Assembly (NCBI RefSeq): GCF_000934845.1
Contig: NZ_JXIQ01000020.1
Coordinates: forward strand, 1-47,277
From: Mesobacillus subterraneus
GTDB taxonomy: Bacteria > Bacillota > Bacilli > Bacillales > Cytobacillaceae
DNA: 47,277 nucleotides
Reading direction: 5' to 3'
The first letter of the stretch is position 1; every line of letters begins with the position of its first letter. The translations under genes and the position numbers were made by a program. This document shows positions 27,891 through 35,889 of the stretch, in pieces. The notes beneath the pieces are model-generated. The model had not been told where the DNA came from and ran no database searches. It was given only the letters and a program-made list of their open reading frames with translations.

Positions 27891-28805
27891 ATGAGCAAAA
27901 AAGAGGTACAGAGAAAGCCTGAATGGCTGAAAATAAAGTTAAATACGAACGAAAACTATACGGGCTTGAAAACGATGATGCGCGAAAAAAATCTACATAC
28001 TGTTTGTGAAGAAGCAAAATGCCCGAACATCCATGAATGCTGGGCTGTGAGACGGACTGCAACCTTCATGATCCTTGGAGATGTATGTACGCGCGCATGC
28101 CGTTTTTGTGCCGTGAAAACAGGATTACCTACGGAACTTGACTGGCAGGAGCCCGAAAGAGTTGCTGATTCCGTTGTGCTTATGAACCTTAAGCATGTCG
28201 TCGTCACAGCGGTAGCCCGCGATGATCTGAAGGATGGAGGAGCAGCGGTTTTTGCTGAGACGGTAAGGGCAATTCGCAGAAAAAATCCATTAACTTCAAT
28301 CGAAGTCTTGCCTTCTGATATGGGAGGAGTCGCAGAAAATCTGAAGATGCTGATGGATGCTCGTCCAGATATTTTGAACCACAATATTGAAACCGTGAAG
28401 CGGCTGACGCCAAGAATTCGTGCACGTGCAACTTACGAACGATCTCTGGAATTTTTGCGCAGAGCAAAAGAGATGCAGCCTGACATTCCGACGAAGTCTA
28501 GCATTATGGTCGGATTAGGAGAAACGAAGGAAGAACTGATCGAAGCGATGGATGATTTGCGTGCAAATAATGTGGAGATCGTTACATTGGGCCAATATTT
28601 GCAGCCTTCCAAAAAACATTTAGAGGTGCAAAAGTACTATCATCCAGATGAATTTGCTGAGTTGAAAGAAATCGCACTTGCAAAAGGTTTTAGCCATTGT
28701 GAAGCCGGCCCGCTTGTCCGGTCCTCCTACCATGCAGACGAGCAGGTCAACTCTGCTGCAAAACATAGACAACAGCTCGCAGAACAAGAAGCGAAGCAAG
28801 CATAA
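27891..28805 (+). CDS. lipA: Lipoyl synthase LipA
   Basis: A 304-residue radical-SAM enzyme. It inserts two sulfurs into octanoyl groups attached to GcvH and 2-oxoacid dehydrogenases. The auxiliary cluster cysteines are in [13 protein letters not shown], the radical-SAM cluster is in [11 protein letters not shown] (CxxxCxxC), and the C-terminal serine is in [19 protein letters not shown] precedes ATG 27891; the open frame reaches to 27831. It depends on Fe-S clusters from the suf genes in this window, and on GcvH, also here. It is divergent from lytH, as in B. subtilis. Confidence 0.96.
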   Translation: MSKKEVQRKPEWLKIKLNTNENYTGLKTMMREKNLHTVCEEAKCPNIHECWAVRRTATFMILGDVCTRACRFCAVKTGLPTELDWQEPERVADSVVLMNLKHVVVTAVARDDLKDGGAAVFAETVRAIRRKNPLTSIEVLPSDMGGVAENLKMLMDARPDILNHNIETVKRLTPRIRARATYERSLEFLRRAKEMQPDIPTKSSIMVGLGETKEELIEAMDDLRANNVEIVTLGQYLQPSKKHLEVQKYYHPDEFAELKEIALAKGFSHCEAGPLVRSSYHADEQVNSAAKHRQQLAEQEAKQA

Positions 28806-28806
28806 G

Positions 28807-28848
28807 AAAAAGAGTTCAGCATCGATCATGCTGAACTCTTTTTCTTAT
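28807..28848. terminator. Bidirectional terminator between lipA and yutC
   Basis: A perfect 16-bp stem (28807-28822 with 28828-28843, core AAGAGTTCAGCAT) with a 5-nt loop. T-rich tails exist on both strands. Confidence 0.92.
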
Positions 28849-29549
28849 TTCCCATTTTTTGTTTGTGTTGATAATTCGTCTTTGTCGGTTGCTTCGTTTA
28901 GTTCACCTGTTGCTTCGCCATTGGCATTCTCCCCAGTGGTCATAGGCCGACCTTGTGGAGACTTAAGCATCTGTTTGATTACACCATCAACCAGATTGTC
29001 CACATTTCGGCTGTCCGTATCCAATGTCGCAAAGTTCTCGACTTCTTTTCGTAGGCTAGTATCGTCCGAAACGTACACATGGAACCAGCGCGGAACGACT
29101 GACATTGCCATCCGTTTCACTTGATCTGCAGTCTCGTTTCGATTTTGAGAATCAGTTGCATAGACAATCAGCACTTCCTCATCTGTCACAAGAGTAGACA
29201 CATCATCCACATTCTGTGCCATCAAGCTGAATCTGCTGATCATGTCTGCAATTTGTTCGCGATCGATCGCTTGGTATGGTGCAGTCTGCGCTTCATTCGC
29301 ACCCATCACACCTGTTTTCTGATGGCGCACATATCCGAAATCTTCACTTCTGTTCCGCAATCCCTTGCGTTCCTTTTCATTATATAATTCTGGCCGGTTA
29401 TCGTTTACATTCAGTGTCGTACCGCTTCGCTGGTAAATACCTGCCCCGCCATCGTTTCCGCCAGATGGTGAGGCATTATCATTCCCAGCCCCGCAGCCAG
29501 TCAAAACAACCGTACCACAAATCCCAACAGCCATTAATGCTTTTTTCAT
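28845..29549 (-). CDS. yutC: Sporulation lipoprotein YutC (YhcN/YlaJ family)
   Basis: A 234-residue lipoprotein. The signal peptide MKKALMAVGICGTVVLTGCG ends in a lipobox (LTGC). The region after residue 50 is low in structure, then comes the YhcN/YlaJ domain with REQIADMISRFSLMAQNVDD and VLIVYATDSQNRNETADQVK. The family is found in the spore inner membrane or coat. An in-frame GTG at 29558 sits in the ribosome-binding region (GGGGGTG), so ATG 29549 is the start. Confidence 0.85.
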   Translation of the reverse strand: MKKALMAVGICGTVVLTGCGAGNDNASPSGGNDGGAGIYQRSGTTLNVNDNRPELYNEKERKGLRNRSEDFGYVRHQKTGVMGANEAQTAPYQAIDREQIADMISRFSLMAQNVDDVSTLVTDEEVLIVYATDSQNRNETADQVKRMAMSVVPRWFHVYVSDDTSLRKEVENFATLDTDSRNVDNLVDGVIKQMLKSPQGRPMTTGENANGEATGELNEATDKDELSTQTKNGK

Positions 29550-29674
29550 TAAAAACACCCCCTATAGATTAGAATGGCTCCAAAATTATTTTTTTTGCTT
29601 AGTAATTGATGGGGAATAAGTTATAATTAAGAAAAGCTCAGGAGATCGTTACGGAAAAAGAGGTGGACCAACCA

Positions 29675-29965
29675 ATGATTTGCATCAATAACCTATGCTA
29701 TGAAATAGTGGATGAAGAACGGAATGGCTTTAACGAAGAAGCCTTTCGCGCCAGATACAGCGAGATACTGACGAAATATGACTATATAGTTGGTGACTGG
29801 GGTTACGGGCAGCTTCGCTTACGAGGTTTTTTCGATGACCAGAACCAGAAATCAACATTTGATACGAAAATCAGTACGATAAGTGAATATTTATATGAAT
29901 ACTGCAATTTTGGCTGTGCCTATTTTGTCGCCAAGAAGGTAGCAAAGCCTCGTCAAACAGATTAA
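29675..29965 (+). CDS. yutD: YutD family protein (DUF1027)
   Basis: A 96-residue protein of the YutD family, conserved in Bacillales with unknown function. The core YDYIVGDWGYGQLRLRGFFDD is typical, and the C-terminus ends in CNFGCAYFVAKK with a Cys pair. ATG 29675 follows GAGGTGG by 9 nt; a GTG at 29663 lies inside the ribosome-binding site. It is divergent from yutC. Confidence 0.88.
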   Translation: MICINNLCYEIVDEERNGFNEEAFRARYSEILTKYDYIVGDWGYGQLRLRGFFDDQNQKSTFDTKISTISEYLYEYCNFGCAYFVAKKVAKPRQTD

Positions 29966-29976
29966 GAAAACAAGGA

Positions 29977-30010
29977 ATGCTCCAATGATGTGTTGGAGCA
30001 TTTGTTTTCT
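29977..30010. terminator. Bidirectional terminator after yutD
   Basis: ATGCTCCAA (29977-29985) pairs with TTGGAGCAT (29993-30001), followed by TTGTTTTCTT. The opposite strand also has a T-rich tail. It separates yutD from the convergent gene at 30010. Confidence 0.8.
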
Positions 30011-30297
30011 TAGAGATCGCTATATGGCGGCTGTTCACTTTCAGTCGGGTCATCATGGGTTGGATGGGCACCTGCTTCTTTTCGGGGAGTTCCCTGATGA
30101 AGAGACTTGAACTCGTAATTGAAATTACTGTAGGATCGTTGCCCCTCATGCCATGGTGTGCTTTTGCCCTGAATGAGTTCGTTTTTTCGAAACGGCGATC
30201 CGTATGGCCCTTCTGGAAAGTCTTCGGCCGTTATATAGTTTCTTTGCTTCTCCGCATTTGAAAAATCAGAGTATTTTTCGCTGTCTTCCTTGCTCAT
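30010..30297 (-). CDS. Conserved-type hydrophilic small protein, unknown
   Basis: A 95-residue, very polar protein: MSKEDSEKYSDFSNAEKQRN, then ITAEDFPEGPYGSPFRKNEL, WHEGQRSYSNFNYEFKSLH and a Pro/Glu-rich tail. The GPYGSP motif and composition resemble small Bacillus cytosolic or spore-associated proteins, but I cannot name the family. AAGGTGAG lies 7 nt before ATG 30297; the open frame extends to 30420 through unrelated sequence. No signal peptide or membrane helix. It follows the DUF3055 gene on the same strand after 82 bp. Confidence 0.7.
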   Translation of the reverse strand: MSKEDSEKYSDFSNAEKQRNYITAEDFPEGPYGSPFRKNELIQGKSTPWHEGQRSYSNFNYEFKSLHQGTPRKEAGAHPTHDDPTESEQPPYSDL

Positions 30298-30379
30298 CAG
30301 TCTCACCTTCCTTTGCTTGTTTTTCTTTTCGTTAGTATTTCTAAAAAAAGTCAAATCTAACAAGCAGTTTGTTTCCAAA

Positions 30380-30646
30380 TTAAAGGATGGGGCGCAGAAA
30401 GGAGCGAAGTTCTTCCGCATCTTCTTCTGTTAAGTTGTAGGCATATTCGAGGTAGCCTTCTTCATCCAGATCATCGAGGCCAAGAATGGCGAATTTGCTG
30501 CCCTGGATATCCATCACGATGCTCTTGCCAAAGTATCTGCCAGTCTGCAAGATGGCGAGATCAAAACGCTGGTTCTCACCTACAAAGCTGATGTAGCGTG
30601 TTTTTGTAGCTTCTGTTTCATCGTATAAAAAAAATCGTTCTGTCAT
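30380..30646 (-). CDS. DUF3055 (SAV0927-type) protein
   Basis: An 88-residue acidic protein starting MTERFFLYDETEATKTRYIS and containing FVGENQRFDLAI and GLDDLDEEGYLEYAYNLTEE. These match the DUF3055 family of small Firmicute proteins of unknown function. GGGGG lies 7-11 nt before the ATG. It is divergent from the EAL gene. Confidence 0.8.
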   Translation of the reverse strand: MTERFFLYDETEATKTRYISFVGENQRFDLAILQTGRYFGKSIVMDIQGSKFAILGLDDLDEEGYLEYAYNLTEEDAEELRSFLRPIL

Positions 30647-30859
30647 TGTGAACCCCCTAAGATGGAATTTGAAGCTTGCGGTTTGAAAAACGAGTTGGGA
30701 TTCTCATTCCATTAGTCTCTCTTCCCAATTTCCACTGCACGCTCACTCCTCATCAATCTTACCAGAAAACCTTTTAGCTTTGCCGAAATTTCCATCATAC
30801 TATGTGTATAATTAATTCGAAATTACTATCTAGTAAAAAAGGTCTATTTTAGCGAAATA

Positions 30860-30868
30860 TGGTACAAT
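30860..30868 (+). promoter_or_regulatory. Extended -10 promoter of the EAL gene
   Basis: TGGTACAAT contains an extended -10 (TGnTACAAT), about 40 bp before the ATG. No clear -35 is present. The 30647-30909 gap otherwise holds nothing I recognise. Confidence 0.45.
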
Positions 30869-30909
30869 AAAGAAAACGTTCTAGTCATCATCTGAGAGGA
30901 TTGAAACCT

Positions 30910-32199
30910 ATGGCCCGCCGTGTTACTAGCATTTTGGACAACCTGCTTGGTTGGGGGAAGATTATTCTGCCTCATTCATCGCTTTGTTATTATCCGCCTC
31001 AGTTCGTCTTGAGAGATCCTGTTGTAGCCGGGGTAAAGAGGGCCTTAAACAGTGGATATGAGGTAGCAGTCATTGCCTATACGATCAAAAATCACCGCGA
31101 GCTGGCGGCTCAGCTTGGTGAGGAGACAAGGAAGCACCATAAGGCTTTGAAGCGTCATTTCAAAGCGGTCATTGAATGGGAAGTGGAAAAAAAAGACATG
31201 ATTGTTTTTCACGATTACTACAGTGACAGCCTCAGTCTTTTTTTACGTATTGACCGAAACAAACATTGTGTTTCAGAGATTGAAACGAAAATGAAGAAAA
31301 TTCTCAGGGAAGTGGAAAGTAGGATTTTTCTGGAGTATCCTACTGTTCAGCCTATCTTTGACACGGGATTTATTTTTATTGATAAATCAGTGGAGTCCGT
31401 CCATGAAGCAGTTTTGAAGGCCCACCAGCAGGCATTTGCGATGGCGGAAAAACGGATTCAGACGGAATTCAACGAAATGGTGTATGAGATCAACAAAATT
31501 GTTTCCCAACAAAACATTAAAATTCTTGCGCAGCCGATCATTGACGTTGCCACAAAAGAAGTTCGCGCATGGGAAATGCTGACTCGCGGTCCAGAAGGCA
31601 CGGCACTTGAAAGTCCCCTTCAGCTTTTTTCAGTTGCGAGACAGACGAATATGCTGTATGAGCTAGAGATGATTGTCCTAAAGAAAACTCTTGAGCAAAT
31701 TACGTTAACAGGCTGCTCGAATGATGTTTTCATTAATTTTACGCCGATCACGCTTGGCAATTTCCGGTTCGTGCGTGACTTGAAAGCAATGATGAAATCC
31801 TATGAAAGTATCAAACCAAATCAAATCACGCTGGAAATTACCGAACGGGATTCGATTGAGGGAATCGACAATTTTATCTATAATATAAAGGTGTTAAGAG
31901 GAATGGGTATTAAAATTGCGGTGGATGATACCGGAGCGGGATATGCCAGCCTGAATACCATCTGTGAAATCATGCCAGATGTTATCAAGATCGATCGATC
32001 CGTCATTCAGAACATCGATACGAACTCGGTGAAGGAGTCGATGCTGAAAGGACTTTTGCTTATTGCAAGGGAAGCAGGCTCTATTGTCATTGCCGAAGGA
32101 ATTGAAACGGAGCATGAAGCATCAGTCCTAAAGCGGAACAAGGTCGAGCTGGCGCAAGGCTATTTTTACGCCCGCCCTGGATTGTTGCAAACCGTCTAG
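30910..32199 (+). CDS. EAL-domain c-di-GMP phosphodiesterase with degenerate N-terminal domain
   Basis: A 429-residue cytosolic protein. Residues 1-185 look like a degenerate GGDEF-type or unrelated sensor fold, without a GGDEF motif. The EAL domain fills residues 203-425. The catalytic set is present: E222 (WEMLTRG, so EML replaces EAL), N276 (FINFTP), E309 or E312 (LEITERD), D339-D340 (IAVDDTGAGYASL), K360 (VIKIDRS), E396 (VIAEGIET) and Q416. So it is probably active. ATG 30910 is placed 10 nt after GAGAGGA; TTG 30901 abuts that site. A second c-di-GMP phosphodiesterase class (HD-GYP) is encoded at 22958. Confidence 0.88.
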   Translation: MARRVTSILDNLLGWGKIILPHSSLCYYPPQFVLRDPVVAGVKRALNSGYEVAVIAYTIKNHRELAAQLGEETRKHHKALKRHFKAVIEWEVEKKDMIVFHDYYSDSLSLFLRIDRNKHCVSEIETKMKKILREVESRIFLEYPTVQPIFDTGFIFIDKSVESVHEAVLKAHQQAFAMAEKRIQTEFNEMVYEINKIVSQQNIKILAQPIIDVATKEVRAWEMLTRGPEGTALESPLQLFSVARQTNMLYELEMIVLKKTLEQITLTGCSNDVFINFTPITLGNFRFVRDLKAMMKSYESIKPNQITLEITERDSIEGIDNFIYNIKVLRGMGIKIAVDDTGAGYASLNTICEIMPDVIKIDRSVIQNIDTNSVKESMLKGLLLIAREAGSIVIAEGIETEHEASVLKRNKVELAQGYFYARPGLLQTV

Positions 32200-32221
32200 C
32201 ATCTTTTAAGAGGTGAGAAGG

Positions 32222-32659
32222 ATGTACTTTGTCGACAGGGATCAAATAGAACAAACTTTAGAATTTTTGGATGGGCAAATTGAATTTTTTGAAGGCAATA
32301 AATCTTGGGAAACGCCAATGGAAAAAGCGGCGCTGGAACGTGTGGCGCATACGATGGTGGAAGCCATTCTTGACGTGGGCAACGCGATGATTGATGGCTT
32401 CATTATGCGGGATCCCGGCAGCTACGAAGACATTATCGATATCCTCGATGATGAAAAAGTCGTGACGCTGGAGATAAGTGCAGGCTTAAAAAAAATGGTT
32501 TTATTCAGAAAGATGCTAGTTCAGCAATACACTGCCGTAGATCATGCCAGCCTGATCCAAACTTTCCAATCAGAACTTCCGCAACTCAAACTGTATTCGA
32601 AAAAGGTCAGGGAATATTTAACCAATGAACTGGGCCCGGTGTCCGCTTTTAAAAAATAA
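32222..32659 (+). CDS. yutE: YutE, DUF86/HepT-like protein
   Basis: A 145-residue helical protein with the HEPN fold of DUF86 (HepT) toxins: ERVAHTMVEAILDVGNAMIDG and IMRDPGSYEDIIDILDDE. In HepT RNases the R-x4-6-H motif is catalytic; here the matching segment reads FRKMLVQQYTAVD, with Gln where His should be, and no MntA nucleotidyltransferase gene lies beside it. Thus it is likely not a toxin. The ATG at 32222 follows AGAGGTGAG. It precedes yutF, as in B. subtilis. Confidence 0.88.
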   Translation: MYFVDRDQIEQTLEFLDGQIEFFEGNKSWETPMEKAALERVAHTMVEAILDVGNAMIDGFIMRDPGSYEDIIDILDDEKVVTLEISAGLKKMVLFRKMLVQQYTAVDHASLIQTFQSELPQLKLYSKKVREYLTNELGPVSAFKK

Positions 32660-32666
32660 AGCTAGG

Positions 32667-32721
32667 AAAAAGAGTCTGATCAGCTGAACTGAACAGCAGT
32701 TCACCAATCGGCCTCTTTTTG
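32667..32721 (+). terminator. Branched terminator after yutE
   Basis: AAAAAGAG (32667-32674) pairs with CTCTTTTT (32713-32720). Inside are CTGAT with ATCGG and TGAACTG with CAGTTCA, so the stem is long and interrupted. Confidence 0.65.
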
Positions 32722-32817
32722 TTTGCAGGGCTTTTCCTATACGCCAGTTCTGTTTTCCTAAAATGGAAGTATTCATTTACATTCAGCGAGGGAATATTAT
32801 TCATAGGAGTGATCATC

Positions 32818-33582
32818 ATGACAAAATATAAAGGCTATTTGATTGATTTGGATGGCACCATGTACAAGGGTTCAGAACGAATCGAGGCGGCTTCGGATTT
32901 TATTAAAAGGCTGATTGCAGCGGAAATTCCTTATTTATTCGTTACAAATAATTCATCGCGTACCCCGGCCCAGGTAGCGGAAAAGTTGCGCGGCTTTGAT
33001 ATCCCTGCAACTGAGGAGCAGGTCTTTACGACAAGCCAGGCGACGGCCAATTTCATTTATGAAAAAAAACCAGATGCAACTGTTTATGTAATTGGCGAAG
33101 AGGGAATTCAAATTGCGATTAAAGAAAAAGGCTTGAAGTTTGCCGGAGAGAATGCGGATTTTGTTGTATCTGGAATCGACCGGGGCATAACTTATGAGAA
33201 GCTAGCGGTAGGCTGTCTCGCGGTAAGGAACGGGGCAAGCTTTATTTCGACGAACGGAGATATCGCCATTCCGACAGAGCGCGGCCTCCTCCCTGGGAAT
33301 GGTTCTTTGACAGCAGTCATCGCCCTCTCCACGCAAACAGACCCAATCTATATTGGCAAACCGGAATCGGTTATTATGGAACAAGCGTTGAAGGTTCTCG
33401 GAACGGCAAAAGAAGAAACATTAATGGTCGGGGACTATTATGATACCGACATCCTTGCAGGCATAAGGGCCGGGATGGATACCCTGCTTGTGCACACAGG
33501 GGTCACAACAAAGGAAATGCTAAAGGGCTACGAGGAAATGCCAACCTATACCATCGATTCACTGGACGATTGGGAAGTATAG
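32818..33582 (+). CDS. yutF: HAD-type phosphatase YutF (NagD family)
   Basis: A 254-residue HAD phosphatase of subclass IIA. Motif I is YLIDLDGTMYKG (nucleophile Asp), motif II the FVTNNSSRTP block, and the last motif MVGDYYDTDILAG holds the Mg-binding acidic residues. It probably dephosphorylates a sugar phosphate or nucleotide; the substrate is not known. The frame is open upstream to 32719 through the terminator, but AGGAGTG sets ATG 32818. Confidence 0.9.
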   Translation: MTKYKGYLIDLDGTMYKGSERIEAASDFIKRLIAAEIPYLFVTNNSSRTPAQVAEKLRGFDIPATEEQVFTTSQATANFIYEKKPDATVYVIGEEGIQIAIKEKGLKFAGENADFVVSGIDRGITYEKLAVGCLAVRNGASFISTNGDIAIPTERGLLPGNGSLTAVIALSTQTDPIYIGKPESVIMEQALKVLGTAKEETLMVGDYYDTDILAGIRAGMDTLLVHTGVTTKEMLKGYEEMPTYTIDSLDDWEV

Positions 33583-33892
33583 GAAAAGTAAAATTTTCAG
33601 CAAAGTTTCTGATTTTTAAATTGGTCCAAAAATTTAGGGCTAAAGTGTAAGTAAAAAGGAGCATCCTCTCAGGTTGCCCTTTTTGCTATAAGAATGTATG
33701 TATGATATCCAAACACGCCTGAACGATTTCTTCTGGGGCTTCACCACGAGGACTGAAATTTCGTGTTCGCCAATTCACGCTTTTTACTTGATCGGTCAAC
33801 ACATACCCTTATATTTATTCCCGTTTTTATTCATACATACGCAAATTACGAAAAATGTTCAAAGACCCAATGTATACAGGAGGGAATGTTCG
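33583..33892. other. Intergenic stretch after yutF, no gene recognised
   Basis: About 310 bp between yutF and the tandem hairpins. Only a weak hairpin with AAAAGG/CCTTTTT around 33655-33683 is visible, which could end yutF. Open frames crossing it are short, lack ribosome-binding sites, and run into the repeats. Confidence 0.5.
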
Positions 33893-34030
33893 CATAAGGG
33901 TATCTTTCCGCATGAACGGTACCCTTATGGAGGAGGGAATGCTCACATAAGGGTATCTCTCCGGATGAACGGTACCCTTATGTAGGTGGAAATGCTCGCA
34001 TAAGGGTATCTTCCGCATGAAAGATACCCT
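33893..34030. repeat. Three tandem 53-bp hairpin repeats (family A)
   Basis: Units start at 33893, 33946 and 33999, an exact 53-bp period. Each has a 10-bp stem. Units 1 and 2 use CATAAGGGTA with TACCCTTATG and a 17-nt loop (TCTTTCCGCATGAACGG type). Unit 3 pairs AGGGTATCTT (34003-34012) with AAGATACCCT (34021-34030) instead. The linkers contain a GGAGGGAATGCTC-like segment. A partial fourth copy is at 1-22. The convergent genes yutF and yutG flank the array. Confidence 0.85.
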
Positions 34031-34108
34031 GATAGCAGTTGGTATAGTAAAAAAACACGAAACATCGCCAGCCACAGGACGTGGCGTTCTAGGCGCCCTG
34101 AGCTTTTC

Positions 34109-34618
34109 TTATTCCTCTACATTGGCCGCTCTGTGAGCGAGGCGGCTTGATGCAGCTGCAGCGACAGCACCGACGATATCATCGAGAAATGTATGGCATT
34201 TGCCTGAAGCTTCTTTATCATTAAGGAACCCAAGGATTCCTGGCTTTGCTTTATCAATGAACCCGTAGTTTGTGAATCCGATCGACCCATAGATGTTGAC
34301 GATGGAAAAAGCGAGGATTTCATCTACGCCATACAAGCTCTCATCTGTTTCAATAATGGATTGCAGCGGTTCGCTAAGTAACTTCTGCTCAGCAAGGATA
34401 TCAAGCTGGATTCCTGTCAAGATGGCATTCTGGACCTCGCGTTTCGACAATACTCGTTCGACGTTAAGGATGCAATCCTCCATCTGTAGGTTTGGGTGGT
34501 ATTTCTCCTGCAAAAAGTACACAAGCTTAGCTATATCTTCTATTTCAACCCCGCGTTCCTGAAGCCACTTTCGGGCAGTTTCCTCTGTCATTTGGATGGC
34601 ACTTTTCTTTTCTATCAT
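34109..34618 (-). CDS. yutG: YutG, phosphatidylglycerophosphatase A-like
   Basis: A 169-residue protein whose C-terminal two-thirds matches the PgpA-like YutG group: ILTGIQLDILAEQKLL, GVDEILAFSIVNIYGSIGFTNYGFID and the end FLDDIVGAVAAAASSRLAHRA. PgpA enzymes act on phosphatidylglycerol phosphate; Bacillus YutG is shorter and its reaction is not settled. ATG 34618 follows AAAGGTG by 6 nt; an in-frame GTG at 34627 is part of that site. Confidence 0.8.
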   Translation of the reverse strand: MIEKKSAIQMTEETARKWLQERGVEIEDIAKLVYFLQEKYHPNLQMEDCILNVERVLSKREVQNAILTGIQLDILAEQKLLSEPLQSIIETDESLYGVDEILAFSIVNIYGSIGFTNYGFIDKAKPGILGFLNDKEASGKCHTFLDDIVGAVAAAASSRLAHRAANVEE

Positions 34619-34809
34619 CTGTATCACCTTTCTGTGTTTAATCGCAGCTTTCTTCCTCCTGTTTAACCTAAATTATTCCGCTTAATCCATTTTAGTGAAA
34701 GAATTCCTCTTTTAAATCATTTCCAGATGGAAGCCAGTTATTCATTTCATTGTTTTGCAGTCTGGTACATATATTTGTAAAAGAATGGCTTGGAAAGAGG
34801 TGCTATTTG

Positions 34810-35817
34810 ATGTTACAAAAGATGCTAAAAGAAATATATGGAATTTCTCCTGACTCAGAAGTATCGCTTGGAAGATACAATGGGTATAAACAGAAGGAAG
34901 GACTATATTTGATTATGGACGCTAATGGCGCAAAAGAGCAAGAAATAAGCGAGCTTTCAAGGATCGCAGACCATATGCAAAAAGCTGGCGACCGCCATGT
35001 ATCGAAACTGCTGACAGACAAAGAAGGACGGCAAATTTGCGAATGGGAGGGAAAGAAATACTGTGTGCTGGAAAATCGTGCCGCACCGATACCGGAAAAA
35101 ATGCGCACAGGCAGGAAGCTGGCAAGATTTCATGCAAGAGGCCGACTAATTCCTTTCAAGGTGGAAAGCTTGAACAGGGTCGGACAGTGGAAACAGCTGT
35201 GGGAAATGCGCTTAGACCAGATGGAGAAGGTATGGAGCAGCAAGCTTTATACGGAGCCCGAGAACGATTTTGAGCGTATGTTCATGGAATCTTTTCCCTA
35301 TTATATGGGATTAACAGAAAATGCGATTCAATACTTGGCTGATACGGAGATCGACGATAAGCCGACGAATGCCGACCACGGTACTGTCTGCCACGAGCGC
35401 TTCACCAATACAGTCTGGAGAGGGCCTTATTTTATCAAAAATCCGTTTGAGTGGGTGTTTGACCATCGAAGCCGCGATTTGGCTGAGTGGGTCAGGGAGC
35501 GCTATTTTGCCAACATCCAGACGAGTCAGCCTGAAATAAAGAACTTCCTTAACGAATATCAGAGCCTGACGGTATTAACGCCGTTTTCATGGAGGCTGCT
35601 GTACGCTCGGCTTCTGTTTCCGCTTCATTACTATGAAGCTGTTGAAAATTACTATAGTATCCCATCTGAACAGACAAAGCGCCAGCAAGAGGATCGCTTG
35701 CGGAAGTACTTGGACCAGAGTGGTGATTATGAAAGGTTTTTGAGTCACTTTTACCAGATTGGCGATGCCCCGGTGAAAATTGGAAAGCTTCCGCCGGTGG
35801 ATTGGTTATTACGGTAG
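34810..35817 (+). CDS. yutH: Spore coat protein YutH (CotS/CotI-like)
   Basis: A 335-residue protein of the CotS/YutH family, spore coat proteins with an aminoglycoside-phosphotransferase-like fold. Recognised blocks are the start MLQKMLKEIYGISPDSEVSL and the kinase-like TNADHGTVCHERFTN followed by NPFEWVFDHRSRDLAEWVRE, which stands in for the catalytic and metal loops. Catalytic activity is doubtful. Open upstream to 34750; ATG 34810 with GAGG upstream fits the family start. Confidence 0.85.
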   Translation: MLQKMLKEIYGISPDSEVSLGRYNGYKQKEGLYLIMDANGAKEQEISELSRIADHMQKAGDRHVSKLLTDKEGRQICEWEGKKYCVLENRAAPIPEKMRTGRKLARFHARGRLIPFKVESLNRVGQWKQLWEMRLDQMEKVWSSKLYTEPENDFERMFMESFPYYMGLTENAIQYLADTEIDDKPTNADHGTVCHERFTNTVWRGPYFIKNPFEWVFDHRSRDLAEWVRERYFANIQTSQPEIKNFLNEYQSLTVLTPFSWRLLYARLLFPLHYYEAVENYYSIPSEQTKRQQEDRLRKYLDQSGDYERFLSHFYQIGDAPVKIGKLPPVDWLLR

Positions 35818-35889
35818 TCGAGACTTTAGCGAAAATGTGATAGAATAATTATTATTCTATTATATTAAACGCTTACAAAGGAGCTAGAC

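Noticed and set aside
32719-32817. N-terminal extension of yutF
   Set aside because: It lies in the terminator/leader; the family start and ribosome-binding site point to ATG 32818.
33698-34075. Open frames through the 53-bp repeats on both strands
   Set aside because: The frames are produced by the repeat itself, as the peptides repeat with it, and lack start signals.
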